The position numbers and the translations under genes were made by a program. The notes under the pieces were generated by a model. The model was given only the letters and a program-made list of their open reading frames with translations. It was not told the DNA's origin and searched no databases. A stretch of 64,000 bases of DNA from Betaproteobacteria bacterium (GTDB taxonomy: Bacteria > Pseudomonadota > Gammaproteobacteria > Burkholderiales > Thiobacillaceae): the NCBI GenBank assembly GCA_016873935.1, contig VGVT01000004.1:26494-90493 (forward strand). Reading direction: 5' to 3'. This document shows positions 17,547-26,709 of this stretch, piece after piece (the stretch's first letter is position 1; each line of letters begins with the position of its first letter).

Positions 17547-19268
17547 ATGGTCGCGGTCACCGTGAGCGCCAATCTGACGGGTCTGTGTCGGGCGATGGTC
17601 ACCCAGGGGCTGCTTTCTCCGGAGGAAGGCGAGAACCTTCAGAACCAGTCCCGCAGCTCGAACGAGAGCTTTATCGCCCATCTTCTGCGCACCCGCAGGT
17701 TCCGTGCCGATCAGATCGCGGCCTTCGCCTCGGTCAATTTCGGCATACCCCTGTTCAACCTGGATGCCCTCGATCCGACGGTCATTCCCAAGGGCGCGGT
17801 GGATCCCAAGTTGCTCGCCAAGCACCGGGTGTTGCCCATCGCCCAGCGCGGCAACCGCCTGTTCGTCGCCCTGTCGGATCCCAGCAACCTCAAGGCTCTG
17901 GACGACATCAAGTTCCAGACCAGTCTGGCCACCGAGCCCATCGTGGTGGAGGACGACAAGCTGGGCCGCTGGCTGGAAAGCTATGGCGAGGCGACCGAGG
18001 AAAGTATCCTCAAGACCATCGACACCGAGGACCTCAACCTCGAGTTCAGCGACGACGACGCCCAGTACGCCTCGGATACGGCGGCGGCGGCGGACATCGA
18101 CGACGCGCCGGTGGTCAAGTACCTGCAGAAGATGCTGCTGGACGCCATCAACAGCGGCGCCTCCGACATCCACTTCGAGCCCTACGAGAAAAGCTACCGC
18201 ATCCGCTACCGCCTGGACGGTTCGCTCTACGAAGTGGCCCAGCCTCCCCTGGCGATCAAGGACAAGATCGCCTCGCGCATCAAGGTGATCTCCAAGCTGG
18301 ACATCTCCGAAAAGCGCGTGCCCCAGGACGGCCGCATGAAACTCATGCTGTCGCGCAGCAAGGCCATCGATTTCCGGGTATCCACCCTGCCGACGCTGTA
18401 TGGCGAGAAGATCGTCATGCGTATCCTGGATGCCACCTCCGCCACCGTCGGCATCGAGAATCTGGGCTACGAGCCGGATCAACTCAAGATTCTCCTGGAA
18501 GCCGTGCAGCGGCCCTATGGCATGGTGCTGGTGACGGGCCCCACCGGTTCGGGCAAGACGGTCTCGCTCTATTCCTGCCTCAACATCCTCAACAAACCCG
18601 GCGTCAACATCTCCACCGTAGAGGACCCGGTGGAAATCCAGTTGGCCGGCATCAACCAGGTCAACGTCAACGACAAGGCGGGCCTCGATTTTGCCTCGGC
18701 GATGAAGGCCTTCCTGCGGCAGGATCCGGACATCATCATGGTGGGCGAGATCCGCGACCACGAAACCGGCGACATCGCCATCAAGGCCGCGCAGACCGGC
18801 CACATGGTGCTGTCGACGCTGCATACCAACGACGCGCCTGCCACCCTGACCCGTCTGGTCAACATGGGCATTCCGTCTTACAACGTGGCCGCGTCGGTCA
18901 ACCTGATCACCGCTCAGCGTCTGGCCAGGCGCCTGTGCCCCAGTTGCAAGAAGCCGGTGGAGATTCCACCTGAAGCCCTGCTCAATGCCGGCTTCAGCGA
19001 AGCCGAACTGGATGGTTCCTGGCAGGCCTACAAGCCTGTGGGTTGCTCCGCCTGCAAGGACACGGGATACAAGGGGCGGGTCGGCGTCTACCAGGTCATG
19101 CCGGTCACCGAGGAACTCACCCGCCTGATCCTGAAGAACGCCTCGACCATGGATATCGCCGAACAGGCGCAACGCGAGGGCGTGCTCAACCTGCGCCAGG
19201 CCGGGCTGCTCAAGGTCAAGCAGGGCCTGACCTCGCTGGAAGAAGTCCTCTCGGTTACCAACGAATGA
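17547..19268 (+). CDS. pilB: Type IV pilus assembly ATPase PilB
   Basis: 573-aa hexameric ATPase that drives pilus extension from the cytosolic side. An N-terminal MshEN-type domain (about 1-150; this fold binds c-di-GMP in some relatives) precedes the GspE-type ATPase. The Walker A GPTGSGKT is near residues 331-338, and the Asp and His boxes follow (STVEDPVE, GEIRDHETGDIA, STLHTND). The tetracysteine zinc site is CPSC...CSAC near 465-500. AAGAGGAGG lies before the ATG. It heads the pilB-pilC-pilD-coaE-zapD cluster. Confidence 0.96.
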   Translation: MVAVTVSANLTGLCRAMVTQGLLSPEEGENLQNQSRSSNESFIAHLLRTRRFRADQIAAFASVNFGIPLFNLDALDPTVIPKGAVDPKLLAKHRVLPIAQRGNRLFVALSDPSNLKALDDIKFQTSLATEPIVVEDDKLGRWLESYGEATEESILKTIDTEDLNLEFSDDDAQYASDTAAAADIDDAPVVKYLQKMLLDAINSGASDIHFEPYEKSYRIRYRLDGSLYEVAQPPLAIKDKIASRIKVISKLDISEKRVPQDGRMKLMLSRSKAIDFRVSTLPTLYGEKIVMRILDATSATVGIENLGYEPDQLKILLEAVQRPYGMVLVTGPTGSGKTVSLYSCLNILNKPGVNISTVEDPVEIQLAGINQVNVNDKAGLDFASAMKAFLRQDPDIIMVGEIRDHETGDIAIKAAQTGHMVLSTLHTNDAPATLTRLVNMGIPSYNVAASVNLITAQRLARRLCPSCKKPVEIPPEALLNAGFSEAELDGSWQAYKPVGCSACKDTGYKGRVGVYQVMPVTEELTRLILKNASTMDIAEQAQREGVLNLRQAGLLKVKQGLTSLEEVLSVTNE

Positions 19269-19282
19269 AAGGATAGGGACGC

Positions 19283-20506
19283 ATGGCGCAAGCTACGGGT
19301 GCGGCGGTTGCCAAGCAGGAGCCTTTCAGCTGGGAAGGCACGGACAAGACCGGCAAGAAGGTCAAGGGCCAGATGCTGGCTCCGGGCGAGGCCTTCGTCC
19401 GCCAGATGCTGCGACGCCAGGGCATCAACGTGGTCAAGGTCAGCAAGCCGGGGCTGTTTTCCCGCGGCCAGAAGATCACGGAAAAGGACATCGCCCTGTT
19501 CACCCGGCAACTGGCCACCATGCTCAAGGCTGGTGTGCCCCTCTTGCAGGCTTTCGACATCTCCGCGCGCAGCCACGCCAACGCAGCCCTGCAGCGCCTG
19601 CTTGGGGATATCAAGACCGACGTGGAAACCGGCTCCAGCATGAGCACCGCCTTCCGCAAGTATCCCCAGTATTTCGACGGTCTCTACTGCAACCTGGTGA
19701 ACGCCGGCGAGCAGGCGGGCATCCTCGACACCGTGCTGGACCGTATCGCCAGCTACAAGGAAAAGATGCTGGCGATCAAGGGCAAGATCAAGTCCGCCCT
19801 GTTCTATCCGGCGATTGTGCTGACGGTGGCCTTCATCATCACCGCCGGCATCATGATCTTCGTCATCCCCACCTTCAAGGATTTGTACGGCGCCTCCGGC
19901 CAGGACCTGCCGGCCCTGACCATGCTGGTGATGGGCATTTCCGACGCCTTTGTGGAATATTGGTACATCATCTTCGGCGTCATCGGCATCACCATATTTC
20001 TGATCTTGCGCGCATGGAAACGCTCGCCAGCACTACGACGGAAAATGGACGCCTGGATCTTGAAGGTACCGGTCTTCGGCCCGCTGATCGAGAAGGCCAC
20101 CGTGTCGCGCTGGGCGCGCACCTTCTCCTCCATGTTCTCCGCCGGCGTGCCCATGGTGGAGGCGCTGGAGTCGGTGGCGGGGGCCTCGGGTAACTCGGTA
20201 TTCATGGAAGCCACCCTGAAGATCAAGAACGAGGTGTCGACCGGCTCCAGCCTTGCGGTCTGTCTGCAGACCGCCGGGGTGTTTCCCAACATGCTCATCC
20301 AGATGGTGTCCATCGGCGAAGAGTCGGGCGCCCTCGATTCCATGCTGACCAAGGTTGCGGACTATTACGAGCGTGAGGTCGATGAGGCGGTGGCCGGCAT
20401 CTCCAGCCTGATGGAGCCGTTCATCATGGTCATCCTCGGCGTGCTGATCGGCGGCATCGTCATCGCCATGTACCTGCCGATCTTCAAGATGGGTTCCGTG
20501 GTCTAG
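19283..20506 (+). CDS. pilC: Type IV pilus inner-membrane platform protein PilC
   Basis: 407-aa polytopic protein of the type II secretion F family, the platform on which PilB acts. Two T2SSF domains are visible (about 70-195 and 275-400), each with the pattern TRQLATMLKAGVPLLQAF or TFSSMFSAGVPMVEAL. Hydrophobic segments lie near 170-195, 220-242 and 378-400. It starts 14 bases after pilB. Confidence 0.95.
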   Translation: MAQATGAAVAKQEPFSWEGTDKTGKKVKGQMLAPGEAFVRQMLRRQGINVVKVSKPGLFSRGQKITEKDIALFTRQLATMLKAGVPLLQAFDISARSHANAALQRLLGDIKTDVETGSSMSTAFRKYPQYFDGLYCNLVNAGEQAGILDTVLDRIASYKEKMLAIKGKIKSALFYPAIVLTVAFIITAGIMIFVIPTFKDLYGASGQDLPALTMLVMGISDAFVEYWYIIFGVIGITIFLILRAWKRSPALRRKMDAWILKVPVFGPLIEKATVSRWARTFSSMFSAGVPMVEALESVAGASGNSVFMEATLKIKNEVSTGSSLAVCLQTAGVFPNMLIQMVSIGEESGALDSMLTKVADYYEREVDEAVAGISSLMEPFIMVILGVLIGGIVIAMYLPIFKMGSVV

Positions 20507-20525
20507 TAGACCCTGCCCCGCGCAC

Positions 20526-21419
20526 GTGTTCGAGTTGCTCGCCGCCCAACCCGGACTGTTCATTGCCCTTGCCGTGCTGCTGGGCCTGATGGTGGGGAGT
20601 TTCCTCAACGTTGTCATCCACCGTGTGCCGCGCATGCTGGAAAGGGAGTGGCGCGAGCAGTGCGCCTGGCTCGCGGCGGGTGGCGACGGTACCGTCAAGC
20701 TGCAGCACGAGCAGCCAGCCGCGCCGGCGCAAGCGTCGGTTGCGCCCTACAATCTGTGGACGCCGCGCTCGGCCTGCCCGCATTGCCGACATGTCATTGC
20801 CTGGTACGAGAACATCCCGGTGCTGAGCTGGCTGTTCCTGCGCGGCCGCTGCGCTGCCTGTGGCGGCGCCATCTCGCCACGCTATCCGATGGTCGAGATT
20901 CTGACCGGCCTGCTGTTCGGCTATGCCGCCTGGCACTGGGGGCCGGGCGCGCAGGCGACGGCCGCCTGCTGCCTGCTGGGGGCGATGATCGCCCTGGGTT
21001 TCATCGACCTGGACACGCGCCTGTTGCCCGACAACATCACTCTGCCCCTGGTCTGGGCCGGCCTGCTGGTCAACCTGCACGGTGTCTTCGTGCCCATCGA
21101 GGAGGCCGTGCTGGGCGCGGTCGCTGGCTACCTTTCGCTTTGGCTGATCTACCACCTGTTCCGCTGGCTGACCGGCAAGGAAGGCATGGGCTACGGCGAT
21201 TTCAAGCTGCTCGCCGCCCTGGGTGCCTGGTTGGGCTGGACCATGCTGCTGCCTATCGCCCTGATGGCGAGCCTGGCCGGCGCCGTAGTGGGGATCACCC
21301 TGGTCCTCCTGCGCGGCCATGACCGCGCCGTGCCCATCCCCTTTGGTCCCTGGCTCGCCCTCGGTGGAGCCGTGGCCTTGTTCTGGGGCGCGCCCCTTAC
21401 CGCCCTCTGGCTGGGTTGA
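20526..21419 (+). CDS. pilD: Prepilin peptidase / N-methyltransferase PilD
   Basis: 297-aa bifunctional inner-membrane enzyme that cleaves type IV prepilin and type II pseudopilin leaders and methylates the new N-terminus. The cytosolic zinc loop has CPHC...CAAC. The two catalytic aspartates are in GFIDLDTRLLPD and GMGYGDFKLL. About seven to eight helices are predicted. The start GTG at 20526 gives VFELLAAQPG, the usual family beginning. The stop TGA shares a base with the coaE ATG. Confidence 0.95.
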   Translation: MFELLAAQPGLFIALAVLLGLMVGSFLNVVIHRVPRMLEREWREQCAWLAAGGDGTVKLQHEQPAAPAQASVAPYNLWTPRSACPHCRHVIAWYENIPVLSWLFLRGRCAACGGAISPRYPMVEILTGLLFGYAAWHWGPGAQATAACCLLGAMIALGFIDLDTRLLPDNITLPLVWAGLLVNLHGVFVPIEEAVLGAVAGYLSLWLIYHLFRWLTGKEGMGYGDFKLLAALGAWLGWTMLLPIALMASLAGAVVGITLVLLRGHDRAVPIPFGPWLALGGAVALFWGAPLTALWLG

Positions 21420-22063
21420 TGGCGCCGTCGCTTCGCGTCGGCCTGACCGGTGGCATCGGTTCGGGCAAGAGCATGGTCGCCGACATGCTCGCCGAACTCG
21501 GCGCCGAGGTGGTGGACACCGACGTCATCGCCCACGCCCTGACCTCCGCCCATGGCGAGGCTATCGCCCCCATCCGCGCCGCGTTCGGCGACGCCGTGCT
21601 GGACCGGGAGGACGCCCTGGATCGCGCCGCCATGCGTCGCCTGGTGTTCGCCGATGAGCAGGCACGGCGGCGACTGGAGGCCATCCTGCATCCCCTGATC
21701 CTGAGGCAATCCCTACAGCGCATGCATGCCGCGCGAAGCCCCTACGTGGTGGTGGTAGTTCCTCTGCTGGCGGAGCACCTGCACGCCTACCGGTCACACC
21801 TCGACCGCATTGCCGTGGTGGACTGCGAGGAAACCGAGCAGTTGCGCCGCACCGCGCTACGGCCGGGCATGGATCTCGACCAGGCGCGGGCCATTCTGGC
21901 CGCCCAGTCGAAGCGGGATGAGCGTCTGGCCATCGCCGACGACGTCATCGAAAATTTCGGCGACCTTTCCGCCTTGCGCGGCAGTGTCACGCGGCTGCAT
22001 GCAACTTACCTGCGCTTCGCGGCGGAGCGCGCGCAAAAAAAACTCGACTTGCCGTTGCACTGA
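21419..22063 (+). CDS. coaE: Dephospho-CoA kinase
   Basis: 214-aa P-loop kinase that phosphorylates dephospho-CoA, the last step of coenzyme A synthesis. The Walker A motif is GLTGGIGSGKS at the N-terminus, followed by DTDVIAH, the HP motif (ILHPLILRQ), VVVPLLAEH and the RCD-like lid region. The ATG at 21419 overlaps the pilD stop (TGATG), indicating translational coupling. The pilD-coaE-zapD order is typical of beta- and gammaproteobacteria. Confidence 0.95.
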   Translation: MAPSLRVGLTGGIGSGKSMVADMLAELGAEVVDTDVIAHALTSAHGEAIAPIRAAFGDAVLDREDALDRAAMRRLVFADEQARRRLEAILHPLILRQSLQRMHAARSPYVVVVVPLLAEHLHAYRSHLDRIAVVDCEETEQLRRTALRPGMDLDQARAILAAQSKRDERLAIADDVIENFGDLSALRGSVTRLHATYLRFAAERAQKKLDLPLH

Positions 22064-22140
22064 GGCTGTGCATTCTGCAAAATCGCCCGCCATTCAAGCC
22101 GTTGCGCTGACTTGCTCATGTATCTCGTCGGAACCGACCG

Positions 22141-22890
22141 GTGACCATCTACGAATTCCCCCTGCACGAGCGCATCCGGACGTGGCTGCGGCTCGAGGAT
22201 TTATTCGAGAAGGCCCGGTTCTTCATCCAGCAGACCGACGCGCGTTCGCATCACGCCGCCCTGCTGGGGATTTTCGAGATCGTCGATGTCACCGCGCGTT
22301 CCGAGTTGAAGAGCGAGCTGATCCAGGAACTGGAACGCCAGAAATCCAGCCTCGAGGTCCTGCGCAGCAACCCGGCGGTGGATTCGGTCAGGCTGGGCGA
22401 GGTATTGCAGGGCATCAGCGCCGCCCTCGGCGAGGTCCATGCGATGACCGGCAAGATCGGCCAGCATGTGCGCGACAACGAATGGCTGCTGGGCATCAAG
22501 GGCCGTGCCGGAATTCCCGGCGGGACCTGCAGTTTCGATCTGCCCGTCTACCATTTCTGGCTGCATCAGGATCCCGCCAAGCGCGGCGCCGATCTGTCCG
22601 AATGGATCGCTCCCCTGATGCCGCTCAAATCCGCGGTGGATGTGGTGCTACGCATTCTGCGCGACAGCGGCCACGTCAGCCGGCATACCGCTACCCAGGG
22701 ATTGTTTCAGTTGATGCTCGGGGGGAGAACGGCGCATCTGTTGCGCGTGGCCATGGAAGCGCCGTGCGCACCCGAGGTCAGCGCCAATAAATACGCCCTG
22801 AACATCCGCTTCCTTTCGCCCGACACCGTGCAGAAACCACGCTTGTGCGAGCGCGATGTCGATTTCGATTTGACCTTCTGCAACCTATAA
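22141..22890 (+). CDS. zapD: Cell division protein ZapD
   Basis: 249-aa cytosolic protein that cross-links FtsZ filaments at the division ring. The N-terminal family stretch after the GTG start (TIYEFPLHERIRTWLRLEDL), the RSELKSELIQELERQ helix and the C-terminal RFLSPDTVQKPRL are all ZapD-like. GTG at 22141 is the only start that keeps the conserved N-terminus. The usual next gene yacG is absent: the convergent M23 peptidase gene ends 40 bases on. Confidence 0.94.
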   Translation: MTIYEFPLHERIRTWLRLEDLFEKARFFIQQTDARSHHAALLGIFEIVDVTARSELKSELIQELERQKSSLEVLRSNPAVDSVRLGEVLQGISAALGEVHAMTGKIGQHVRDNEWLLGIKGRAGIPGGTCSFDLPVYHFWLHQDPAKRGADLSEWIAPLMPLKSAVDVVLRILRDSGHVSRHTATQGLFQLMLGGRTAHLLRVAMEAPCAPEVSANKYALNIRFLSPDTVQKPRLCERDVDFDLTFCNL

Positions 22891-22930
22891 GCACTCAGGC
22901 AGAAAGCTGCCTTGCGGCCGGATCAGGCGC

Positions 22931-24214
22931 TCAGTTGAGCGAGGCCAGATTGGTCGCGCGCAGCAATTCCAGTCGATGCAGCATGGGCACTGAGGTCGCC
23001 GCAAACTGCGCCTTGGCGCGCGCGTCGAGCGGATAGGAGGTGGGCAGTTTGAGGGCCAGTGGGTTCTTCTGCACGCCGGCGACACGGAATTCATAGTGCA
23101 GGTGGGGGCCGGTGGCCAGGCCGGTGGCGCCGACATAGCCGATCACCTGCCCCTGACTGACGCGGCTGCCCCGCTTGATGCCCTTGCCGAAGCGCGAGAG
23201 ATGTCCGTAGGCGGTGCTGTAGATCCCCTGATGCTTGAGGATGACCAAGTTGCCGTAGCCGCCCTGGCGGCCCGAGAAATCCACCACCGCGTCGGCCACA
23301 GCGCGCACCGGCGTGCCGGTGGGGGCGGCATAATCGATGCCCTTGTGCGAGCGCCATTCCTTGAGAACCGGGTGATAGCGGGAATTGGAGAAGCCGGAGG
23401 AGATACGCGTGAAGGGCATGGGCGACTTCAGAAAGGCACGCTTCATGTTCTGCCCATCCGGAGTGTAGTAGCCGTCACGCCCCTGGGCGTCTCGGAAATA
23501 CAAGGCCTGATGGGATTTACCCTGGTTGATGAACTCGGCGGACAGCAGACGGCCGGTGCGGATCAATTGCCCTTCGAAATAGTAGGCCTCGTAGATCACC
23601 GAGAAATGATCGCCACGCCGCAGATCCTTGTGGAAATCGATATCGCCGGAGAACGCCTCGGCCATTTCCGAGGCGACGCGGTCGGGCACGTCGGCGGCGT
23701 CGGTCGCCCCGAACAGCGAGCCCTGGATTTTTCCGGAGCGCATCAGCATGCGGGGTTCCAGGGTGACAGCCTGCTCTTGCAGGCGGAATTCCCCGTTCGC
23801 GCGGCTGACCGAAACCAGTTTGTCTTCGGCGGCCAGATAGCGGAAGGTCATCAACTGGCCACCCGCGGTGACGCGCGCCAGCACGCTGCGGCCGGGCGCG
23901 AGATGGGCGAGGGCGCGGCTTTGCCGGGCGGCCGCCAGAAAATCGCGCGCATCGCCGGCGGCGACGCCCATGCGCGACAGGATCCCGGCCAGGCTGTCAC
24001 CCCGCCCGATGCGTTCCTCGCGCCAGAAATCGAAAGCGCCGCTGTCCGTCGGCTGCGCCTCGGGCAGGGCCACATCCTCCACCAGGGTGGTACGCGGAAT
24101 ACTGTCGGTGGCGCTATCCGGCGCGATGCCGAAAGCGGCAACCACACCGAGGAAAGGGAGGGTGGCAAGGGCCAGCAACAGGCGTTTGCGGATGGAACGA
24201 GGTGCGGTGCTCAC
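22931..24214 (-). CDS. M23 family peptidoglycan endopeptidase
   Basis: 427-aa envelope protein with an N-terminal signal anchor (LLLALATLPFLGVVAAFG). A LysM/OapA-like and Csd3-like N-terminal region (about 60-250) precedes the LytM/M23 zinc peptidase domain near 300-410, with HKGIDYAAPTGTPVRA and HLHYEFRV giving the ligands. It resembles MepM/ShyA-type DD-endopeptidases that open cross-links during cell-wall growth. All M23 metal residues appear intact, so it should be active rather than an EnvC-like activator. Confidence 0.9.
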   Translation of the reverse strand: MSTAPRSIRKRLLLALATLPFLGVVAAFGIAPDSATDSIPRTTLVEDVALPEAQPTDSGAFDFWREERIGRGDSLAGILSRMGVAAGDARDFLAAARQSRALAHLAPGRSVLARVTAGGQLMTFRYLAAEDKLVSVSRANGEFRLQEQAVTLEPRMLMRSGKIQGSLFGATDAADVPDRVASEMAEAFSGDIDFHKDLRRGDHFSVIYEAYYFEGQLIRTGRLLSAEFINQGKSHQALYFRDAQGRDGYYTPDGQNMKRAFLKSPMPFTRISSGFSNSRYHPVLKEWRSHKGIDYAAPTGTPVRAVADAVVDFSGRQGGYGNLVILKHQGIYSTAYGHLSRFGKGIKRGSRVSQGQVIGYVGATGLATGPHLHYEFRVAGVQKNPLALKLPTSYPLDARAKAQFAATSVPMLHRLELLRATNLASLN

Positions 24215-24415
24215 GATGGTTCGAACTCCCCAGAGAAACCAGTCGGTAAAACGGGCGAAGGTTAGCAGGATTACCTATCGGCACAAAGGCTTGATTACTT
24301 TAGGGGCAAGTGTTCAAGGGGGCGTAGACCGAGCGGCGAGGACCGGCCTCAAGATGCGCGGCGAGGCGCCGTTATCCCCACTCACCTGCCCATCCCCCCA
24401 CCGCGAAACCGTCCC

Positions 24416-25093
24416 ATGCCCAGTGAACAGGAAGTCGTCGGCCGCATCCGCCTGGAGATGGAGAAACACCTGCGCGAACAGGGGGCGCCCGAGGAGGTGC
24501 ACGACTTCCTGGTCCGCCACTGGGCCAGATTGATGGCCGGCGTCTTCATGGCCAAGGGTAACCAGCACGCGGACTGGATGGCCGGTTGGGACACCGTCAA
24601 CGTCCTGCTCTGGAGCCTGGCGCCGAAACAGGGACGGCAGGAGGCGGAACACATGCTGCGCATGTTGCCCACAATCCTGGCGCGCCTGCATGATGGCTGC
24701 GACGCGTTGTCCATCCCGCGCGCGGAAAGGGACCAGTTCTTTCAGCACCTGGCCATGCTGCATGCAGCAGTCGCGCGCGAGGGGCTCAGGTTCCAGACGG
24801 AGACCGGCACCGCGCAGACCGCCCTGGTTGCTTCCGGCGAGGTTATCCCGCCATCGCCGAAAAGCCGGGACACCGCCGGAGAGCAAGCGCCGCCCACGCC
24901 ACCACCCAGTCTCCGCCCGGGCGATCGCGTCCATCTCAGCCTGGGGGGCGAGGACCGTACCCTCATGCTGCATTGGGTCAGTCCCCTGGGCGGCATGTAC
25001 CTGTTCACTAATGAACAGGGCCTGGATGCGCTGACCCTGACACGGGCCAGACTGGCGGAGCGTTTTGCCGCGGGCACCGCGCGCATGGCCTGA
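24416..25093 (+). CDS. DUF1631-like protein (short form)
   Basis: 225-aa protein resembling only the C-terminal part of DUF1631 proteins, which are usually over 600 aa. The stretch HWARLMAGVFMAKGNQHADW, a Pro-rich linker near 150-165 and the end LMLHWVSPLGGMYLFTNEQG match that family's tail. The function is unknown. DUF1631 proteins are often found near cyclic-di-GMP or PilZ-like genes, but no such link is visible here. The ATG at 24416 is the first in frame. The composition is native. Confidence 0.68.
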   Translation: MPSEQEVVGRIRLEMEKHLREQGAPEEVHDFLVRHWARLMAGVFMAKGNQHADWMAGWDTVNVLLWSLAPKQGRQEAEHMLRMLPTILARLHDGCDALSIPRAERDQFFQHLAMLHAAVAREGLRFQTETGTAQTALVASGEVIPPSPKSRDTAGEQAPPTPPPSLRPGDRVHLSLGGEDRTLMLHWVSPLGGMYLFTNEQGLDALTLTRARLAERFAAGTARMA

Positions 25094-25107
25094 AGCCGAG
25101 CCCCGCC

Positions 25108-25971
25108 TCAGACGGATAGGCGCACGGGCAGGCCAAGGGCTTCGATGCGTGCCGCCAACCCGCGCAGCCAGCTTTCCGGCAGCGGACCCAGGCGCGCCGC
25201 CTCCGCTTGCAGCGAGGGGCGAGCCAGGCCGTACAGGAGGACGCCGCGCAGGGCCGGTATCTCTGTGCGGCCATGGCGCAGCAGGCTTAAATAGGCGTCG
25301 ATTTCCGCCGGTGCGGGGGGAGATCCGTCCAGGCTGAACATGCAGGTCTGCACCCAGGTCGGGCACAGTCCGGCGACTGTCGCCAAGCGGCGGAAATGCG
25401 CGGCCGGATCGGTGGCGGTACCGTTGACCTGGGCGATGCCGGCGCGCGTGGCGCGGTCCAGCTTGAACCAGACCTCGCCGTTGAGGCACGCCATCGCCGC
25501 CAGGCCGGCGCTGACATGGGCGCGGCCCGCCAGGCTGCCGTTGCTGATCAGGATCAGCTTGATTTGGCCGGCCAGACCGAAGTCTTTCAGGATATGGCCG
25601 ATACGCTCCACCACCCGAGGGAATTCGTGCGCGCTGGTGGGCTCGCCGTTGCCGGAGATGGCCACGTCGTTGAGGCGGCGCATGCCTTCCGGCACCGCAC
25701 GGGCCATGAAATCCCCATGCACCACGTCCGTCAGCATGGCGCGCAGTTCCTCCTCCAGGCGATCCAGATCCAGCGGCGGCGGACCGCCACGCTGGAGATC
25801 CGGGACCTGGCAATAGATGCAGCGCCAATTGCAGGCATTGTTGGGGTTCAGGTTGACGCCCACGGACACTCCGCCGGCGCGGCGCGACACGACGGGATAG
25901 ACATAGGTCATGCCGGCGCGCCCGCGGTCGTGGTCGGCCACGCTGAGAAGGCCATCTTGCCCGCGCGTCAT
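25108..25971 (-). CDS. Radical SAM protein of unknown function
   Basis: 287-aa radical SAM enzyme. The 4Fe-4S ligands are in CNWRCIYC (Cx3Cx2C) near residue 50, with a GNGEPT-type SAM-binding motif (ISGNGEPTSAHEF) after it. There is no C-terminal auxiliary-cluster cysteine array, so it is the short type of radical SAM protein. The N-terminus (ADHDRGRAGMTYVYPV) is conserved-looking, so the start at 25971 is kept. It lies 40 bases after dsbA on the same strand and could be co-transcribed. The substrate is unknown. Confidence 0.83.
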   Translation of the reverse strand: MTRGQDGLLSVADHDRGRAGMTYVYPVVSRRAGGVSVGVNLNPNNACNWRCIYCQVPDLQRGGPPPLDLDRLEEELRAMLTDVVHGDFMARAVPEGMRRLNDVAISGNGEPTSAHEFPRVVERIGHILKDFGLAGQIKLILISNGSLAGRAHVSAGLAAMACLNGEVWFKLDRATRAGIAQVNGTATDPAAHFRRLATVAGLCPTWVQTCMFSLDGSPPAPAEIDAYLSLLRHGRTEIPALRGVLLYGLARPSLQAEAARLGPLPESWLRGLAARIEALGLPVRLSV

Positions 25972-26011
25972 GCCCGATGCGTTCGCTTGCGCTGCGTTCA
26001 GAACCGGCGAA

Positions 26012-26695
26012 CTAGCGGCTACCGCCAGGTTTGCCCTTGCGCGTGGCGCGCGCCTTGACTATGAGGGCATCGGTGACGCTCAGCAGGTCGGGCAGTCCAC
26101 GCGCGGCCTGGCCCAGCACGACGTAGCGCCCGTCCACGGCGAGGGTAGGCACCGCGTCGACGCGATAGGCGCGGGCGAGCTGCTCGGCGCGGGCCAGCTT
26201 GGTCTCCACGGCGAAGGAGCGGAAGGTCTCGCTGAACCGCCGGCTGTCCACCCCCTGCTTGGCCAGCCAGTCCAGGCTGGTCTTTTCCGTGTACAGGTTG
26301 ACCTTGTACTTATGGATGGCCTCGAACATCGCGTGCTGCAAGCCCGCCAGCTGGCCGCCCGATTCCAGGGCAAAGTGCATGCGCGCCAGGTTGGCCCAGG
26401 CGGCGCGACCGAAGGTGACCGGGATCTGGCGGAAGGCCACATCCTTCGGCAGACGCTCCACCCAGGGGGTGATCAGGGGATGCAGGTCGCGGCAGTGACC
26501 GCAACCATAGGAAAAGAACTCCAGCACCTCGATCTTGCCGGGACTGTCGCCCGGCTGGGCGGGCGAAAGGGCCGCCCAGTCGCGCCCTTCCACCAATTCC
26601 TGGGGGGCGCCGCGGGACAACGCCTGGGTGGGAACGAGCCCGGCCGCCAGGACGGCCAGCAGGGATTGATTGAATCGGCGACGTGACAGGGGCAT
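26012..26695 (-). CDS. dsbA: Thiol:disulfide interchange protein DsbA
   Basis: 227-aa periplasmic oxidoreductase that introduces disulfides into secreted proteins. The active site is Cys65-Gly-His-Cys68 inside the thioredoxin motif EFFSYGCGHC, and the cis-Pro loop is DAVPTLAVDG. The leader is unusual: SRRRFNQ followed by a hydrophobic stretch ending near TQALS resembles a twin-arginine signal. Start 26695 lies 14 bases after the dsbB stop, forming a dsbB-dsbA operon. A second thioredoxin-like gene exists at 60.4 kb but belongs to another family. Confidence 0.95.
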   Translation of the reverse strand: MPLSRRRFNQSLLAVLAAGLVPTQALSRGAPQELVEGRDWAALSPAQPGDSPGKIEVLEFFSYGCGHCRDLHPLITPWVERLPKDVAFRQIPVTFGRAAWANLARMHFALESGGQLAGLQHAMFEAIHKYKVNLYTEKTSLDWLAKQGVDSRRFSETFRSFAVETKLARAEQLARAYRVDAVPTLAVDGRYVVLGQAARGLPDLLSVTDALIVKARATRKGKPGGSR

Positions 26696-26709
26696 GTGGA
26701 CTCTCCGGA

